Of a stretch of 64,000 nucleotides of DNA, positions 24,961 to 33,177 are shown one piece after another. Position 1 is the first letter of the stretch. Every line of letters begins with the position of its first letter. Location of the stretch: positions 3,968,001 through 4,032,000 of the forward strand of contig NZ_CP107935.1 in assembly GCF_036038375.1 (NCBI RefSeq). The letters are read 5' to 3'. The translations under genes were made by a program, and so were the position numbers. Below the pieces are notes generated by a model, which saw nothing but the letters and a program-made list of their open reading frames with translations, ran no database searches and had not been told where the DNA came from. Origin of the DNA: Streptomyces sp. NBC_00414 (GTDB lineage: Bacteria > Actinomycetota > Actinomycetes > Streptomycetales > Streptomycetaceae).

Positions 24961-25863
24961 TCACGTAGCCCCTCGGGGCAGGGCGCGTACCGAAGAGGCT
25001 GCCCGCACGACGGCCTTCGGAAGCTCGTTCGACGAGGGTGGCAGCAACGGCGCCGCGCAGAAACCGCAGCGGTCGCCGATCAGCTCAAGGCCGCACCAGC
25101 GGCACTCCTCGCGCCGTACCGAGGAGACCAGTTGGTACAGCACGGACACGTCGTAGAGGCCCGCGGCGAACTCGGCGACCTTGGCCGTGCCCCACCAGCG
25201 GGTCGACTCGGCGGGCAGCGGCACGGTCGCGACCCCCTGCACGTGCCAGGCGGGGGCGAGCGTCCCGGTGAGCCAGTCGGCGGGCAGCTGCCCCGCCGCG
25301 ACGAGCATCCGCGTCCCGAACTCGGGCCCGGTCAGCTCCTCCTGGCCGACGCGCACCAGCTGGGGCCGCGGAGTGGCCAGTACGGCGAACTGGGCGCCCG
25401 GCACCCATGACTTGGCGTGCGACCTGAGCGAGACCGGGATCCGGTCGAGCTTGGCGACCGAGTTGAGCAGGGCGCCCGAGTAGATGTAGTGGGCGAGCAG
25501 CCGCGCGGAGGAGGCGAGCACTCCCGGGCTGAAGTCGCAGACGGAGAGCTGGCGCAACTGCTGGGCGAGCAGGGCGAGACCGAGCGGCGGCAGGTCGAGG
25601 GCGAGCAGCGCGACGCGGTCGCTCTCCAGGACGGAGCGCACGGCGTGCAGCCGCCGGGTGACGTTGTCCGACGTGGAGGCCGGATACAGCGCGATCACAT
25701 AGCCGTGCTGCTCGATCAGCGCGTGCATGGCGGTGATGGAGCTTTCGAGGCTTTCGAGGGGCTGGACGGCGGCGGGCGGGATCTGCCGGTCGTGCGGCGG
25801 GAGCACCAGATCGGAACTGGTGACGGCTATCGCGGTCGGCACGCTGCACACCACCCCGTTCAC
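24961..25863 (-). CDS. Conserved hypothetical protein with C-terminal zinc ribbon, head of tad locus
   Basis: About 300 residues, no known family recognised. The body is globular and mildly hydrophobic without clear transmembrane helices. Near the C terminus CRWCGLELIGDRCGFCAAP has two CxxC pairs, a zinc-ribbon pattern. The GTG at 25863 is the longest start; GTGs at 25854 and 25851 are alternatives. It is 110 bases upstream of cpaB on the same strand, in the position of a first gene of the locus, so a regulatory or accessory role in pilus production is plausible (inference). Confidence 0.75.
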   Translation of the reverse strand: MNGVVCSVPTAIAVTSSDLVLPPHDRQIPPAAVQPLESLESSITAMHALIEQHGYVIALYPASTSDNVTRRLHAVRSVLESDRVALLALDLPPLGLALLAQQLRQLSVCDFSPGVLASSARLLAHYIYSGALLNSVAKLDRIPVSLRSHAKSWVPGAQFAVLATPRPQLVRVGQEELTGPEFGTRMLVAAGQLPADWLTGTLAPAWHVQGVATVPLPAESTRWWGTAKVAEFAAGLYDVSVLYQLVSSVRREECRWCGLELIGDRCGFCAAPLLPPSSNELPKAVVRAASSVRALPRGAT

Positions 25864-26119
25864 TGGGACGGGTGGTCAACCGCGTCCCAGATCGCCCCTG
25901 TATCGCCTGAATGTTGTCGCGAATGTCGCCATCAATCCCTCACGGACGGACACAACTTGCCACTGTGGCGTCCTTCCGCAACTGCACCTTATCCACGGCA
26001 TGCGCCGCTCAACACCGGATCCTTGAGATCAATTCACGCAAGGTGCGCGTGTGATCCACACAGAGTGATCCGCACATGCCTCAACTCCGCAGCGCGGCAG
26101 GCGCGTTGACCTCGCCAAA

Positions 26120-26150
26120 GGTCTTGACAACCTGATTGGTCTGGACCAGT
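26120..26150 (+). promoter_or_regulatory. DasR-type site and direct repeats at the chitinase promoter
   Basis: ATTGGTCTGGACCAGT at 26135-26150 fits the DasR responsive element (consensus around TGGTCTAGACCA). A weaker copy, GGTCTTGACA, lies 18 bases upstream at 26120 and overlaps a TTGACA -35-like element (26124-26129). Paired 12-base repeats of this kind are classic for streptomycete chitinase promoters. DasR represses until glucosamine-6-phosphate accumulates. The rest of the gap 25864-26119 holds a GTGTG-ATC-CACAC palindrome (26049-26061) but no gene. Confidence 0.75.
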
Positions 26151-26228
26151 TTGGAGAGGCGACGGTGGCCACCGTGCACGCACTGTGCTCGTCCCCTCCC
26201 CACCCCCACTCCCCCACCGGAGGCCCCA

Positions 26229-27935
26229 GTGGACCGCGTATCAGGCATGCCCAGACGCAGACGGACCTGGGCCGGCGCCCTCGCCGCCGTGCTCGCCGCG
26301 TCCGCCCTCTCTCTCGCCGGTGCCGGCCAGGCCTCGGCCGCGGACGTCAACAACACCAAGAACGCCGGATACGAGTCGGGACTCTCCAACTGGACCTGTT
26401 CGGCGGCCAGCGGCGCCACCGTCTCCTCCCCCGTGCACGGGGGCGCCGCCGCCCTGAAGGCCACCCCGGCCGGACAGGACAACGCCCGCTGCAGCCAGAC
26501 CGTGGCCGTGAAGCCCAACTCCGGCTACTCGCTCAGCGCGTGGGTGCAGGGCGGGTACGCGTACCTCGGCGCGAGCGGCACCGGGACGACCGACGTGTCG
26601 ACCTGGACCCCGGACTCCTCGTCCTGGAAGCAGCTGACGACGTCCTTCACGACGGGCGCCAACACCACCTCCGTGACGGTCTACACCCACGGCTGGTACG
26701 GGCAGGCGGCCTACTTCGCCGACGACGTGTCCGTGTTCGGACCCGACGGGGGCGGAGGCGGCGACCCCGACCCGGTGGTCCCCGCGACCCCCGCGGGCCT
26801 GAACGTGGCGTCCACGACCTCCTCCTCCGTCTCCCTCGCCTGGAACCCGGTGTCGGGCGCGAGCGGCTACAACATCTACCGCAGCGGTACGAAGGTCGCG
26901 GCCGTGACCGGCACCTCGGCCACCGTCACCGGGCTGGCAGCCTCCACCTCGTACTCCTTCCAGGTCACCGCGACGAACACGGCCGGTGAGTCGGCGAGGT
27001 CGACCGCGGTCACCGGGACCACCAAGGCCTCCTCCGGCAACGGGGGCAACCTGCCCAAGCACGCGGTGACCGGCTACTGGCAGAACTTCAACAACGGCGC
27101 GACCGTACAGAAGATCTCCGACGTGCCGTCCCAGTACGACATCATCGCGGTGTCCTTCGCCGACGCCACGACGACGCCGGGCGCCGTGACCTTCAACCTC
27201 GACTCGGCCGGGCTCGGCGGCTACACCGTCGACCAGTTCAAGGCCGACGTCCAGGCCAAGAAGGCCGCGGGCAAGAAGGTGATCATCTCGATCGGCGGCG
27301 AGCGCGGCACGGTCGCGGTGAACGACGCCGCCTCGGCGACGAACTTCGCGAACTCCGTGTACGCGCTGATGCAGACGTACGGCTTCGACGGCGTCGACAT
27401 CGACCTGGAGAACGGCCTCAACGCCACCTACATGACGCAGGCCCTGCGGTCCCTGTCCGCGAAGGCGGGCTCCTCGCTGATCATCACGATGGCACCGCAG
27501 ACGATCGACATGCAGTCCACGTCGAACACGTACTTCCAGACGGCCCTGAACATCAAGGACATCCTCACGGTCGTCAACATGCAGTACTACAACAGCGGTT
27601 CGATGCTCGGCTGCGACGGCAAGGTGTACTCGCAGGGCTCGGTGGACTTCCTGACCGCCCTCGCCTGCATCCAGCTGGAAGGCGGCCTCGCCCCCTCCCA
27701 GGTGGGCCTCGGCGTCCCTGCCTCGACCCGCGGCGCGGGCAGCGGATACGTCTCCCCGGCCATCGTGAACAACGCCCTCGACTGCCTCGCCAAGGGCACG
27801 AACTGCGGCTCCTTCAAGCCGTCCAGGACCTACCCGGACCTGCGCGGCGCGATGACCTGGTCGACGAACTGGGACGCCACGGCGGGCAACGCGTGGTCGA
27901 ACGCGGTGGGACCGCACGTGCACGCGCTGCCGTAG
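26229..27935 (+). CDS. Secreted GH18 chitinase with N-terminal binding module and FnIII domain
   Basis: A 568-residue exoenzyme that hydrolyses chitin. The GTG at 26229 has GGAGG 5 bases upstream; the ATG at 26247 has none. Signal peptide ends near ASAADVN. Then a carbohydrate-binding beta-sandwich (~40-175), a Gly-rich linker, an FnIII domain (~182-267), and a GH18 barrel (~275-568) with DGVDIDLE holding Asp387, Asp390, Asp392 and the acid Glu394. SIGG and MAPQ, MQYYN motifs fit ChiC/Chi63-type enzymes. Chitin induction through the upstream DasR-type site is expected. Confidence 0.95.
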   Translation: MDRVSGMPRRRRTWAGALAAVLAASALSLAGAGQASAADVNNTKNAGYESGLSNWTCSAASGATVSSPVHGGAAALKATPAGQDNARCSQTVAVKPNSGYSLSAWVQGGYAYLGASGTGTTDVSTWTPDSSSWKQLTTSFTTGANTTSVTVYTHGWYGQAAYFADDVSVFGPDGGGGGDPDPVVPATPAGLNVASTTSSSVSLAWNPVSGASGYNIYRSGTKVAAVTGTSATVTGLAASTSYSFQVTATNTAGESARSTAVTGTTKASSGNGGNLPKHAVTGYWQNFNNGATVQKISDVPSQYDIIAVSFADATTTPGAVTFNLDSAGLGGYTVDQFKADVQAKKAAGKKVIISIGGERGTVAVNDAASATNFANSVYALMQTYGFDGVDIDLENGLNATYMTQALRSLSAKAGSSLIITMAPQTIDMQSTSNTYFQTALNIKDILTVVNMQYYNSGSMLGCDGKVYSQGSVDFLTALACIQLEGGLAPSQVGLGVPASTRGAGSGYVSPAIVNNALDCLAKGTNCGSFKPSRTYPDLRGAMTWSTNWDATAGNAWSNAVGPHVHALP

Positions 27936-27976
27936 CGGCAGGCCGACGGGCTCACGTGTGAGTGGTTCGGCATCTC

Positions 27977-28012
27977 GGCGCCGCACCGGTGTGTACGCAC
28001 CGGTGCGGCGCC
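27977..28012 (+). terminator. Chitinase terminator hairpin
   Basis: Perfect 15-base-pair stem, GGCGCCGCACCGGTG (27977-27991) with its complement at 27998-28012 around TGTACG, 41 bases after the chitinase stop. Confidence 0.75.
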
Positions 28013-28134
28013 GCGTCGCGTTCCGGAAGGGTCCCGGCAGTCCCCGACAGTGCGGCCCACCGCGTCTGAAACATTTCCGGGGGCCCACCGCGTCAATGGA
28101 GTGAGGGCGGCACGGGCGAACACAGGGGGAGTGC

Positions 28135-28662
28135 ATGAGACCGGTCGGAGCGGGGCTGCACGCGGGCGAATACCAGGAGTTCGCGTCGGCGCGCGTGGGG
28201 CACCTCTACCGTTCCGCCTGCCTGCTCACCGGGGGCGACACCCATCTCGCCGAGGACCTGGTGCAGGAGACGCTCGGCCGGCTGTACGTCCACTGGGGCC
28301 GGGTCTCCCGCGTGGGCAACCCCGCCGGGTACGCCCAGACCGTCCTCACCCGCACCTTCCTCACCCACCAGCGGCGGCGCAGCAGCAAGGAACGCGCCAC
28401 CGACGTGTTCCCCGACGTCCTGGACACCCCGGCCGCCGACGCCGACACACCCCTGCGGCTGACCCTGATCGAGGCACTGGGGCGGCTGTCCCCCAAGGAC
28501 CGGGCCGTGGTCGTCCTGCGCTACTGGGAGGACCGCAGCATCGAGGAGACGGCCGACGCCATGAACGCCAGTTCGGCCGCGGTACGCACCCGCTGCGTAC
28601 GCGCCCTCGCCAGACTGCGCGCCCTGCTCGGCGAGAGCCTGGGCGAGTACGCGGCGCCCTGA
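28135..28662 (+). CDS. SigE-family ECF RNA polymerase sigma factor
   Basis: A 175-residue ECF sigma factor of the actinobacterial SigE-like family. Region 2 is YQEFASARVGHLYRSACLLTGGDTHLAEDLVQETLGRLYVHWGRV; region 4 is LIEALGRLSPKDRAVVVLRYWEDRSIEETADAMNASSAAVRTRCVRALARLR. Start ATG follows GGGGGAGTGC. The gene is 83 bases before a membrane-anchored protein gene on the same strand, which is the usual place of an anti-sigma or co-regulated partner. Confidence 0.93.
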   Translation: MRPVGAGLHAGEYQEFASARVGHLYRSACLLTGGDTHLAEDLVQETLGRLYVHWGRVSRVGNPAGYAQTVLTRTFLTHQRRRSSKERATDVFPDVLDTPAADADTPLRLTLIEALGRLSPKDRAVVVLRYWEDRSIEETADAMNASSAAVRTRCVRALARLRALLGESLGEYAAP

Positions 28663-28745
28663 GCCCGTCCCCTCCTCCGAGACCTCCCACAGCCTGTGAC
28701 CCCGCGGTCCTCGGCCCTTCCGAAACGGCGAAACGGTGATGTGCC

Positions 28746-30017
28746 ATGTCTGTTGAACACGACGAGATTCCCTTCGACGACCGGCTGGGCGCGGCCCTGC
28801 GGCAGGCCGGCGACTCCTTCGAGACCGACGGGACCGCCCTGGTCGCCGCCGGACGGGCCCGCGGCCGGCGGCTGAGACTGCGGCGGCGCGCGGCCGTCGT
28901 GGGCGGCGTGACCGGTATCGCCCTCGTGGGTGTGGGCGGGGCGCTGCTCATGCCCTGGGACGGCGGCCGGGGCACGGAGCCGTCCGTGGCCTCGGGCGGT
29001 ACCCCCGTCCCGGACGGCACCGTCGTCACGCCCGACCGGGGCCCCATGTCCGGCCCCGAACTGCTCCGGACCCTCGAATCGCTGCTCCCCGAGGGGACGT
29101 TCAGCGTGAAGGAGGCCCGCTCCACCGATCACCCCCTCGGCCCGTACGCCCATCTCGTGTTCGACGACGGACACGGACAGGCGGCGGTCGAGGTCGGCCT
29201 CGGCCGGATCGAGGCGGACAGCGAGAAGGCCGAGGAGGTGACCACCTGCCCGGACAAGATCCTCGCGCGCTACGACGCCTGCAAGCGGAGCGAGCTCCCC
29301 GACGGCTCCGACCTCATGATCCTTCAGGGCTACGAGTACCCGGATCGCCGCGCGGACACGAAGCACTGGTACGCGCAGCTCGTCACCCCGCAGGGCCAGC
29401 AGATCAGCGTGACGGAGTGGAACGCGCCCGCCGAGAAGGACGCCCCCGTCACCAGGCCGAACCCCCCGCTCTCCCCGGCGCAGTTGAAGTCCGTCGTGAC
29501 GGCGGAGGAGTGGCGCTTCGCCGTCGACGCCATCCCGAAGAAGCCGTCGGGCGCGGAGGCGGGCACGGAGCCCGCTCCCCCGGCGGCCGGGGGCCGGGTC
29601 AGGGCCACGCTCGTCTCACTGCTTCCCAAGGGTGTCGAGGTGACCTCGAAGGGCGCCCCGGGCACCGAGTACACCTACGTGGTCGTCGACGACGGCAAGG
29701 GCAGGAGCCTCGTCCAGATCAACGTGCAGCACGGCATGTCGGACGCCGAGGACCAGCTCTTCGGCCCCGACGCCGAGACACTGCCCGACGGCACGAAGGT
29801 CGCCACCCAGCAGGGGCCCGGCGAGAAGGGCGGCTCCGGAGTCGTCATGTGGACCGTCGACACCCTCAGGACCGACGGGCTGCGTGTGGTGGTCAGCGCC
29901 TTCAACAGCGGTGCGCAGAACACCGCCGCGACCCGTGACACCCCCGCGCTGACCATGGAGCGGCTCAGGAAGATCGCCACCAGCGGGAAGTGGCGGATCG
30001 TGTCGGGCAGGCCCTAG
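28746..30017 (+). CDS. Membrane-anchored hypothetical protein downstream of sigma factor
   Basis: A 423-residue protein: a short cytoplasmic N terminus (FDDRLGAALRQAGDSFETD), an Arg-rich stop, one transmembrane helix (AAVVGGVTGIALVGVGGALLM), and a large extracytoplasmic region made of two similar modules. Each begins LLRTLESLLPEGTFSVKEA or ATLVSLLPKGVEVTSKGA and contains Y-hLVFDDGHGQA or YVVVDDGKGRS. The layout resembles anti-sigma proteins encoded after SigE-family factors, but no zinc-binding anti-sigma motif is seen. Function unknown; the last codons are part of an 18-base tandem repeat. Confidence 0.82.
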   Translation: MSVEHDEIPFDDRLGAALRQAGDSFETDGTALVAAGRARGRRLRLRRRAAVVGGVTGIALVGVGGALLMPWDGGRGTEPSVASGGTPVPDGTVVTPDRGPMSGPELLRTLESLLPEGTFSVKEARSTDHPLGPYAHLVFDDGHGQAAVEVGLGRIEADSEKAEEVTTCPDKILARYDACKRSELPDGSDLMILQGYEYPDRRADTKHWYAQLVTPQGQQISVTEWNAPAEKDAPVTRPNPPLSPAQLKSVVTAEEWRFAVDAIPKKPSGAEAGTEPAPPAAGGRVRATLVSLLPKGVEVTSKGAPGTEYTYVVVDDGKGRSLVQINVQHGMSDAEDQLFGPDAETLPDGTKVATQQGPGEKGGSGVVMWTVDTLRTDGLRVVVSAFNSGAQNTAATRDTPALTMERLRKIATSGKWRIVSGRP

Positions 30018-30056
30018 AACCCGGGCAGGCTCTGGAACTCGGGCAGGCTCTAGAAG
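30003..30056. repeat. Three 18-base tandem repeats bridging convergent stop codons
   Basis: Units at 30003, 30021 and 30039 share CGGGCAGGCTCTGGAAC with few changes. The CTAG in the first unit supplies the stop of the plus-strand gene, and the CTAG in the third supplies the stop of the minus-strand Nramp gene. Confidence 0.85.
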
Positions 30057-31477
30057 AACTCCGCCCACGGCTGGTCCCAGATCTGCTTCACGCACAGGAC
30101 GACGAAGAGCAGGCCGGCGATCGTCAGCATGGCGTTGCTCAGGAGGCCGTTGCGCCACTCGGGCGGTGTGCGGGAGGAGTTGAGGAGCCAGACCAGGGTG
30201 AGGGCCAGGAAGGGGAGGAAGGCCGCGCCCAGGACTCCGTACAGGATGATCAGGCGGAAGGGCTGGCCCTCGAAGAGCAGGACCATGGGCGGGAAGGTCA
30301 GCCAGAGGAGGTAGGCGCGGAACGGCCAGGACTTCTCGTGGGTGCCGGATGCCACCTCCTCGCCCGAGGCCGGGTTCGCGTCGGCGTCGGTTTCCGGGTC
30401 CGCGTGCGCGGTCTTCGCGGCGGACGCGGCGGCCCTGTCCTTGCGGAAGCGTTCCACGAAGTCCGCGAACATCAGGCTCACGCCGTGCCAGACGCCGATC
30501 AGTGAGGTGAAGGACGTGGCGAAGAAGCCGATGAGGAAGAACTTGGCGGTCGCCGTGCCGTACTCGTCCTCAAGGATGTCGCCGAGCTGGATCAGGCCCT
30601 TGTCGCCGCTCGCGATCGCGATGTTGGAGGAGTGCAGGATCTCCGCCCCGACGAAGAGCATGGCGATGACGAAGATGCCGGTGGTGATGTAGGCGACGCG
30701 GTTGTCGAGCCGCATCACCTTCATCCAGCCGGTGTTCGTCCAGCCCTTCGCGTTGACCCAGTAGCCGTACGCGGCGAGCGTGATCGTGCCGCCGACGCCG
30801 CCGATCAGGCCGAGCGTGTTGAGGATCGAGTCCTTCTCGTCGGGCAGCACCGGCAGCAGGCCCGCGAACGCCTCGCCCAGGTGGGGCGTGACGCGGATCG
30901 CCAGATAGACCGTGACGACGAACATGACGCCCACCAGGACCGTCATGACCTTCTCGAAGACCGCGTACTTGTTGAACCAGACGAAGACCAGACCGACCAG
31001 GCCGGTCAGGATGGCCCACCACTTGAGGTCCATGACGTCCGGGAACAGTGCCTGCAGGGGCAGCCCCGACGAGGACATGGCCGCCGCCCCGTAGACGAAG
31101 CCCCAGATCACGACGTACACGACGAAGAACCACGACGTCCAGCGGCCGAGGCTCGCCCAGCCGTCGAAGAGGGTCCGGCCGGTGGACAGGTGCCAGCGGC
31201 CCGCGGCCTCGGCCAGGGAGATCTTCACCAGGCAGCCGATCACGGCGGCCCACAGGAGGGTGTAGCCGAAGTTCGAGCCCGCGATCAGGGTGGCGACGAG
31301 GTCACCCGCGCCCACGCCCGTCGCGGCGACCACGATGCCGGGGCCGATGTACTTCCAACTGGATTTCCGGGGGCCGGCCACGCCCTTTCCCGGTGTCCCT
31401 GGTCCCGTTGTGCTGCCCGAGGGTTCCGGAGTGCCGCCCGAGCCCTTGGTGTCCGCGTGTCCCGAGGTGTCCGCCAT
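30050..31477 (-). CDS. Nramp-family transporter homologue lacking the DPGN and MPH motifs
   Basis: A 475-residue membrane protein with about 11-12 helices and the Nramp fold: GPGIVVAATGVGAGDLVATLIAGSNFGYTLLW in helix 1 and WHLSTGRTLFDGW, AAYGYWVNAKGW later. Canonical Nramp metal transporters have Asp-Pro-Gly-Asn in helix 1 and Met-Pro-His in helix 6. Here these positions read Gly-Ala-Gly-Asp and have no Met-Pro-His, so the substrate may differ from Mn/Fe. A long acidic cytoplasmic loop (TAHADPETDADANPASGEE) is inserted late. The N terminus is a Gly/Ser/Thr/Pro tail. Divergent from the carboxypeptidase gene. Confidence 0.85.
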   Translation of the reverse strand: MADTSGHADTKGSGGTPEPSGSTTGPGTPGKGVAGPRKSSWKYIGPGIVVAATGVGAGDLVATLIAGSNFGYTLLWAAVIGCLVKISLAEAAGRWHLSTGRTLFDGWASLGRWTSWFFVVYVVIWGFVYGAAAMSSSGLPLQALFPDVMDLKWWAILTGLVGLVFVWFNKYAVFEKVMTVLVGVMFVVTVYLAIRVTPHLGEAFAGLLPVLPDEKDSILNTLGLIGGVGGTITLAAYGYWVNAKGWTNTGWMKVMRLDNRVAYITTGIFVIAMLFVGAEILHSSNIAIASGDKGLIQLGDILEDEYGTATAKFFLIGFFATSFTSLIGVWHGVSLMFADFVERFRKDRAAASAAKTAHADPETDADANPASGEEVASGTHEKSWPFRAYLLWLTFPPMVLLFEGQPFRLIILYGVLGAAFLPFLALTLVWLLNSSRTPPEWRNGLLSNAMLTIAGLLFVVLCVKQIWDQPWAEFF

Positions 31478-31745
31478 GCCGATCAAGAAAGCGTAAAGAG
31501 ATCCGGGACACAAGAGGGCGTGCGCCGATCCCCACCTGATGTGCACAGGATGAACTGCCTGTTCGAGGGGCGTTCGGGCGGTGGGGGCGGTTCGATTTCG
31601 GCCTGATTCCGGTACCGGCCCGCGGTCCGGCCTTGACCCGGACATGCCATGGCTCCACGATGAGCGCCACACCGCACAGCCATCCCCCGCTCCAATCCCC
31701 ACATTTCCGGTGATCCCGGATTCCATGGAGAAAACAGGAGGATCC
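31478..31745. other. Divergent intergenic region between Nramp homologue and carboxypeptidase genes
   Basis: Contains the promoters of both genes. TTGACC at about 31632 could be a -35 for the plus-strand gene, and AGGAGG at 31737 is its ribosome site. No clear palindrome or other gene was found. Confidence 0.3.
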
Positions 31746-33089
31746 ATGCGATTTCGTGACAGACGTAGGCGGCGCAGCGCTGCTCTCGCCACGCTCCTCG
31801 CCCTGGCTCTCGCGGCGCCCGTCGCCGCCATGACCGACGCGGGGGCCACCCCCGGGGCGGCCCCCGCCTCCGACACGGACGAGATCCGCCAGTACGAGAT
31901 CCATGTGCACGGCAGCACCTCCGCCGTCCGTACGGCCATCGCGCGGACCGGTGTGTCGATCGACGAGGCCGACGAGGAGACCGTCGTCGTCTCGGGACGC
32001 GCCGCCCAGGCCAGGAAACTGCGGCAGCTCGGATACGAGGTGACCTCCCTCGGCTCCGCCCCGGACCGGTCGAGCGCCGCCGACGCCGACGTCGGCATCC
32101 TCGACTTCCCCTCGGCCGACTCGCGCTATCACAACTACGCCGAGATGAACACGGAGATCAACCAGCGCCTGTCCGCGTACCCGGGCATCATGAGCAAGCG
32201 CGTGATCGGGAAGTCCTACTCGGGCCGGGACATCATCGCCATCAAGATCAGCGACAACGTCGCCACCGACGAGTCCGAGCCCGAGGTCCTGTTCACCCAC
32301 CACCAGCACGCGCGCGAGCACCTCACCGTGGAGATGGCGCTCTATCTGCTGCGCGAACTGGGTGCCGGGTACGGGTCGGACTCCCGCGTCACGAACATGG
32401 TGAACAACCGTGAGATCTGGATCGTCCCGGACCTCAATCCGGACGGCGGCGAGTACGACATCGCCACCGGCGCGTACCGGTCCTGGCGCAAGAACCGGCA
32501 GCCCAACAGCGGCAGTTCCGCTGTGGGGACCGACCTCAACCGCAACTGGAACTACCGCTGGGGCTGCTGTGGCGGCTCGTCCGGTTCCACGTCGTCCGAG
32601 ACCTACCGGGGCTCGGCGCCCGAGTCCGCTCCCGAGGTGAAGGTCGTCGCCGACTTCGTCCGCAGCCGGGTCGTCGGCGGCACCCAGCAGATCAAGGCGG
32701 GCGTGGACTTCCACACGTACAGCGAGCTGGTGCTGTGGCCCTTCGGGTACACCACCGCGGACACCGCGACCGGGATGACGGCCGACGACCGCAACGCCTT
32801 CGCCGCGGTCGGGCAGAAGATGGCCGCCAGCAACGGGTACACGCCCGAGCAGTCGAGCGACCTCTACATCACGGACGGGTCGATCGACGACTACCTCTGG
32901 GGCAGCCAGAAGATCTTCGGCTACACCTTCGAGATGTACCCGTCGTCCAGTGGCGGGGGCGGGTTCTATCCGCCCGACGAGGTCATCGAGCGGGAGACCT
33001 CGCGGAACCGGGATGCCGTGCTGCAGCTTCTGGAGAACGCCGACTGCATGTATCGGTCCATCGGCAAGGAGGCGCAGTACTGCGCCTGA
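31746..33089 (+). CDS. Secreted M14-family zinc carboxypeptidase
   Basis: A 447-residue exopeptidase. The ATG at 31746 follows AGGAGGATCC. Signal peptide MRFRDRRRRRSAALATLLAL, then a propeptide (~35-120) and the catalytic domain. Zinc ligands are in FTHHQHAREHLTVEM (His-x-x-Glu as HARE) and a later His (VDFHTYSELVLWPFGY); the Arg/Asn pair is in LNRNWNYRWG; the catalytic Glu is in YTFEMYPSSS. The C-terminal Cys pair may form a disulfide. Resembles streptomycete carboxypeptidase T-type enzymes with mixed A/B specificity. Confidence 0.94.
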   Translation: MRFRDRRRRRSAALATLLALALAAPVAAMTDAGATPGAAPASDTDEIRQYEIHVHGSTSAVRTAIARTGVSIDEADEETVVVSGRAAQARKLRQLGYEVTSLGSAPDRSSAADADVGILDFPSADSRYHNYAEMNTEINQRLSAYPGIMSKRVIGKSYSGRDIIAIKISDNVATDESEPEVLFTHHQHAREHLTVEMALYLLRELGAGYGSDSRVTNMVNNREIWIVPDLNPDGGEYDIATGAYRSWRKNRQPNSGSSAVGTDLNRNWNYRWGCCGGSSGSTSSETYRGSAPESAPEVKVVADFVRSRVVGGTQQIKAGVDFHTYSELVLWPFGYTTADTATGMTADDRNAFAAVGQKMAASNGYTPEQSSDLYITDGSIDDYLWGSQKIFGYTFEMYPSSSGGGGFYPPDEVIERETSRNRDAVLQLLENADCMYRSIGKEAQYCA

Positions 33090-33129
33090 CCTCCGGTCGA
33101 CCGCAGTGGATGCGGTGGAGTGAGGTTGT

Positions 33130-33170
33130 GGGGAACTGCGGGCCCGTCGTGGCTGGGCGCGCAGTTCCCC
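33130..33170. terminator. Bidirectional terminator with dispersed GTTCCCCGCGCCCC element
   Basis: 11-base-pair stem GGGGAACTGCG (33130-33140) with its complement at 33160-33170, between convergent genes. The right arm runs into GCGCAGTTCCCCGCGCCCCC, a member of the dispersed family also seen near 18690, 42176-42420, 52350 and 55525. Confidence 0.6.
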
Positions 33171-33177
33171 GCGCCCC

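Noticed and set aside
26241..28136. 631-codon minus-strand frame over the chitinase
   Set aside because: Repetitive Val/Gly/Arg translation without domains; the plus strand is a complete chitinase with operator, ribosome site and terminator.
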